20,919 nucleotides of DNA from Candidatus Pacebacteria bacterium UBA1364. Lineage in GTDB: Bacteria > Patescibacteriota > Microgenomatia > UBA1400 > PJMF01. The stretch spans positions 136,107 through 157,025 of the forward strand of contig DBRQ01000006.1 of the NCBI GenBank assembly GCA_002306345.1, given 5' to 3'. Shown here piece after piece: positions 20,470-20,919 of this stretch. How positions within the stretch are numbered: the stretch's first letter is position 1; each line of letters opens with the position of its first letter. The notes beneath the pieces are model-generated. The model ran no database searches, was not told the origin of the DNA, and worked only from the letters and a program-made list of their open reading frames with translations. A program made the position numbers and the translations under genes.

Positions 20470-20814
20470 TTAGATTAAATCAATTTGATTTTTACCTAAG
20501 CGACGATGATTGGTCTTTTTTTCTTTAGTTTGTCGCATTTTACGCAAAGCGGCATTAGTGGCATCTACAATGGCATCGTAAAAATCATAGCCATCGATCT
20601 CTATCCATAAGTCTTTGCCTGGTAATTCGATGCTATATTTAACACTGACTTTTTTATTGCCAGTTGATCTCTTAGTATCTTGTTCCAAATAAACAGTGAT
20701 TTTGCTTACTTTTAAATCTTTTAGTTTCTCTAACTTATGGCTCTGTCTTTGAATAAATTCTCGCAAAGCTCTCGTAACCTTCAAACTCTTTGCTTGAACA
20801 ATGATGTTTGCCAT
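20470..20814 (-). CDS. hpf: Ribosome hibernation promoting factor (short HPF/RaiA type)
   Basis: Binds the decoding centre of the 30S subunit and silences idle ribosomes in slow growth. I chose the ATG at 20814 (114 aa, MANIIVQAKSLKVTRALREF) because AAAGGGA lies about 5 nt before it; the frame extends to 20841 without such support. The beta-alpha-beta pattern is clear: VTRALREFIQRQSHKLEKL, ITVYLEQDT, VSVKYSIELPG, WIEIDGYDFYDAIVDATNAALRKMRQTKEKK. The basic C-terminal part that contacts rRNA is present; the long-HPF dimerisation domain is absent. The gene likely lies downstream of another minus-strand gene outside the window. Confidence 0.92.
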   Translation of the reverse strand: MANIIVQAKSLKVTRALREFIQRQSHKLEKLKDLKVSKITVYLEQDTKRSTGNKKVSVKYSIELPGKDLWIEIDGYDFYDAIVDATNAALRKMRQTKEKKTNHRRLGKNQIDLI

Positions 20815-20858
20815 AATTTCCCTTTCAATTTTTATCACCAAGATAAAAGCTAACTAAT

Positions 20859-20904
20859 AAAAAAAACGACCCCCAATTAGTATTTACCTAACTGTAGAAT
20901 CGTT
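20859..20904 (-). terminator. Possible terminator of an upstream minus-strand gene
   Basis: On the minus strand AACGA (20900-20904) can pair with TCGTT (20865-20869), enclosing a small TTAG/CTAA hairpin, and is followed by a run of eight T. The stem is only 5 bp, so this is weak. It would separate hpf from a gene beyond the window edge. Confidence 0.3.
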
Positions 20905-20919
20905 AATGCCATCTGACTT

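Noticed and set aside
1..20919. CRISPR array, toxin-antitoxin pair or prophage
   Set aside because: No regularly spaced identical repeats with unique spacers, no cas, toxin or phage structural genes were seen.

Overview
The window looks like a compact, AT-rich chromosome segment of a Candidate Phyla Radiation (Patescibacteria) bacterium, possibly of the Microgenomates type. The evidence is the mix of short housekeeping genes on both strands, small intergenic gaps, short versions of core proteins (RF1 of 333 aa, a minimal HPF), small membrane and coiled-coil orphan proteins, and several genes whose -10 box lies almost on the start codon. The genetic code appears standard. The lineage call is inference; no rRNA is present.

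Layout. 140-2567: a small two-helix membrane protein, the replicative helicase DnaB and an MBL-fold hydrolase. 2568-2930: a non-coding gap with a 162-bp element bounded by 22-bp inverted repeats. 2931-4062: two overlapping genes for exported or membrane-anchored proteins. 4063-5919: an accessory islet made of a short gene remnant, an internally deleted IS (4188-4915), an isoprenylcysteine-methyltransferase-like gene followed by an integron attC-like site, and GC-rich palindromes, ending at a tRNA-Ala(CGC) gene. 5993-9133: hisS with a long regulated leader, rpmE and prfA. 9149-11693 (minus): rpsF-ssb-rpsR-ctpA. 11811-14921 (minus): ychF, then an EamA transporter, a PspC-like protein and a Nudix hydrolase. 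14989-17709: tgt, an XRE regulator divergent from a degenerate receiver protein, and radC. 17706-20814 (minus): cysS, two lineage-type hypothetical proteins and hpf.

Most genes serve information processing: replication and ssDNA binding (dnaB, ssb, radC), aminoacylation (hisS, cysS), tRNA modification (tgt), ribosomal proteins (L31, S6, S18), termination (prfA) and ribosome hibernation (hpf). 

The most notable signals are regulatory. The hisS leader reads as a ribosome-mediated histidine attenuator: a perfectly spaced promoter, a 17-codon peptide with three consecutive His codons, and mutually exclusive antiterminator and terminator hairpins. It is followed by an 81-nt hairpin that appears to bring a distant Shine-Dalgarno sequence next to the hisS start codon. 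The second is an attC-like folded site directly behind a cassette-like gene, with no integrase in view. The third is a recurrent leaderless promoter layout at tgt, the Nudix gene, cysS, rpmE and the his leader peptide.
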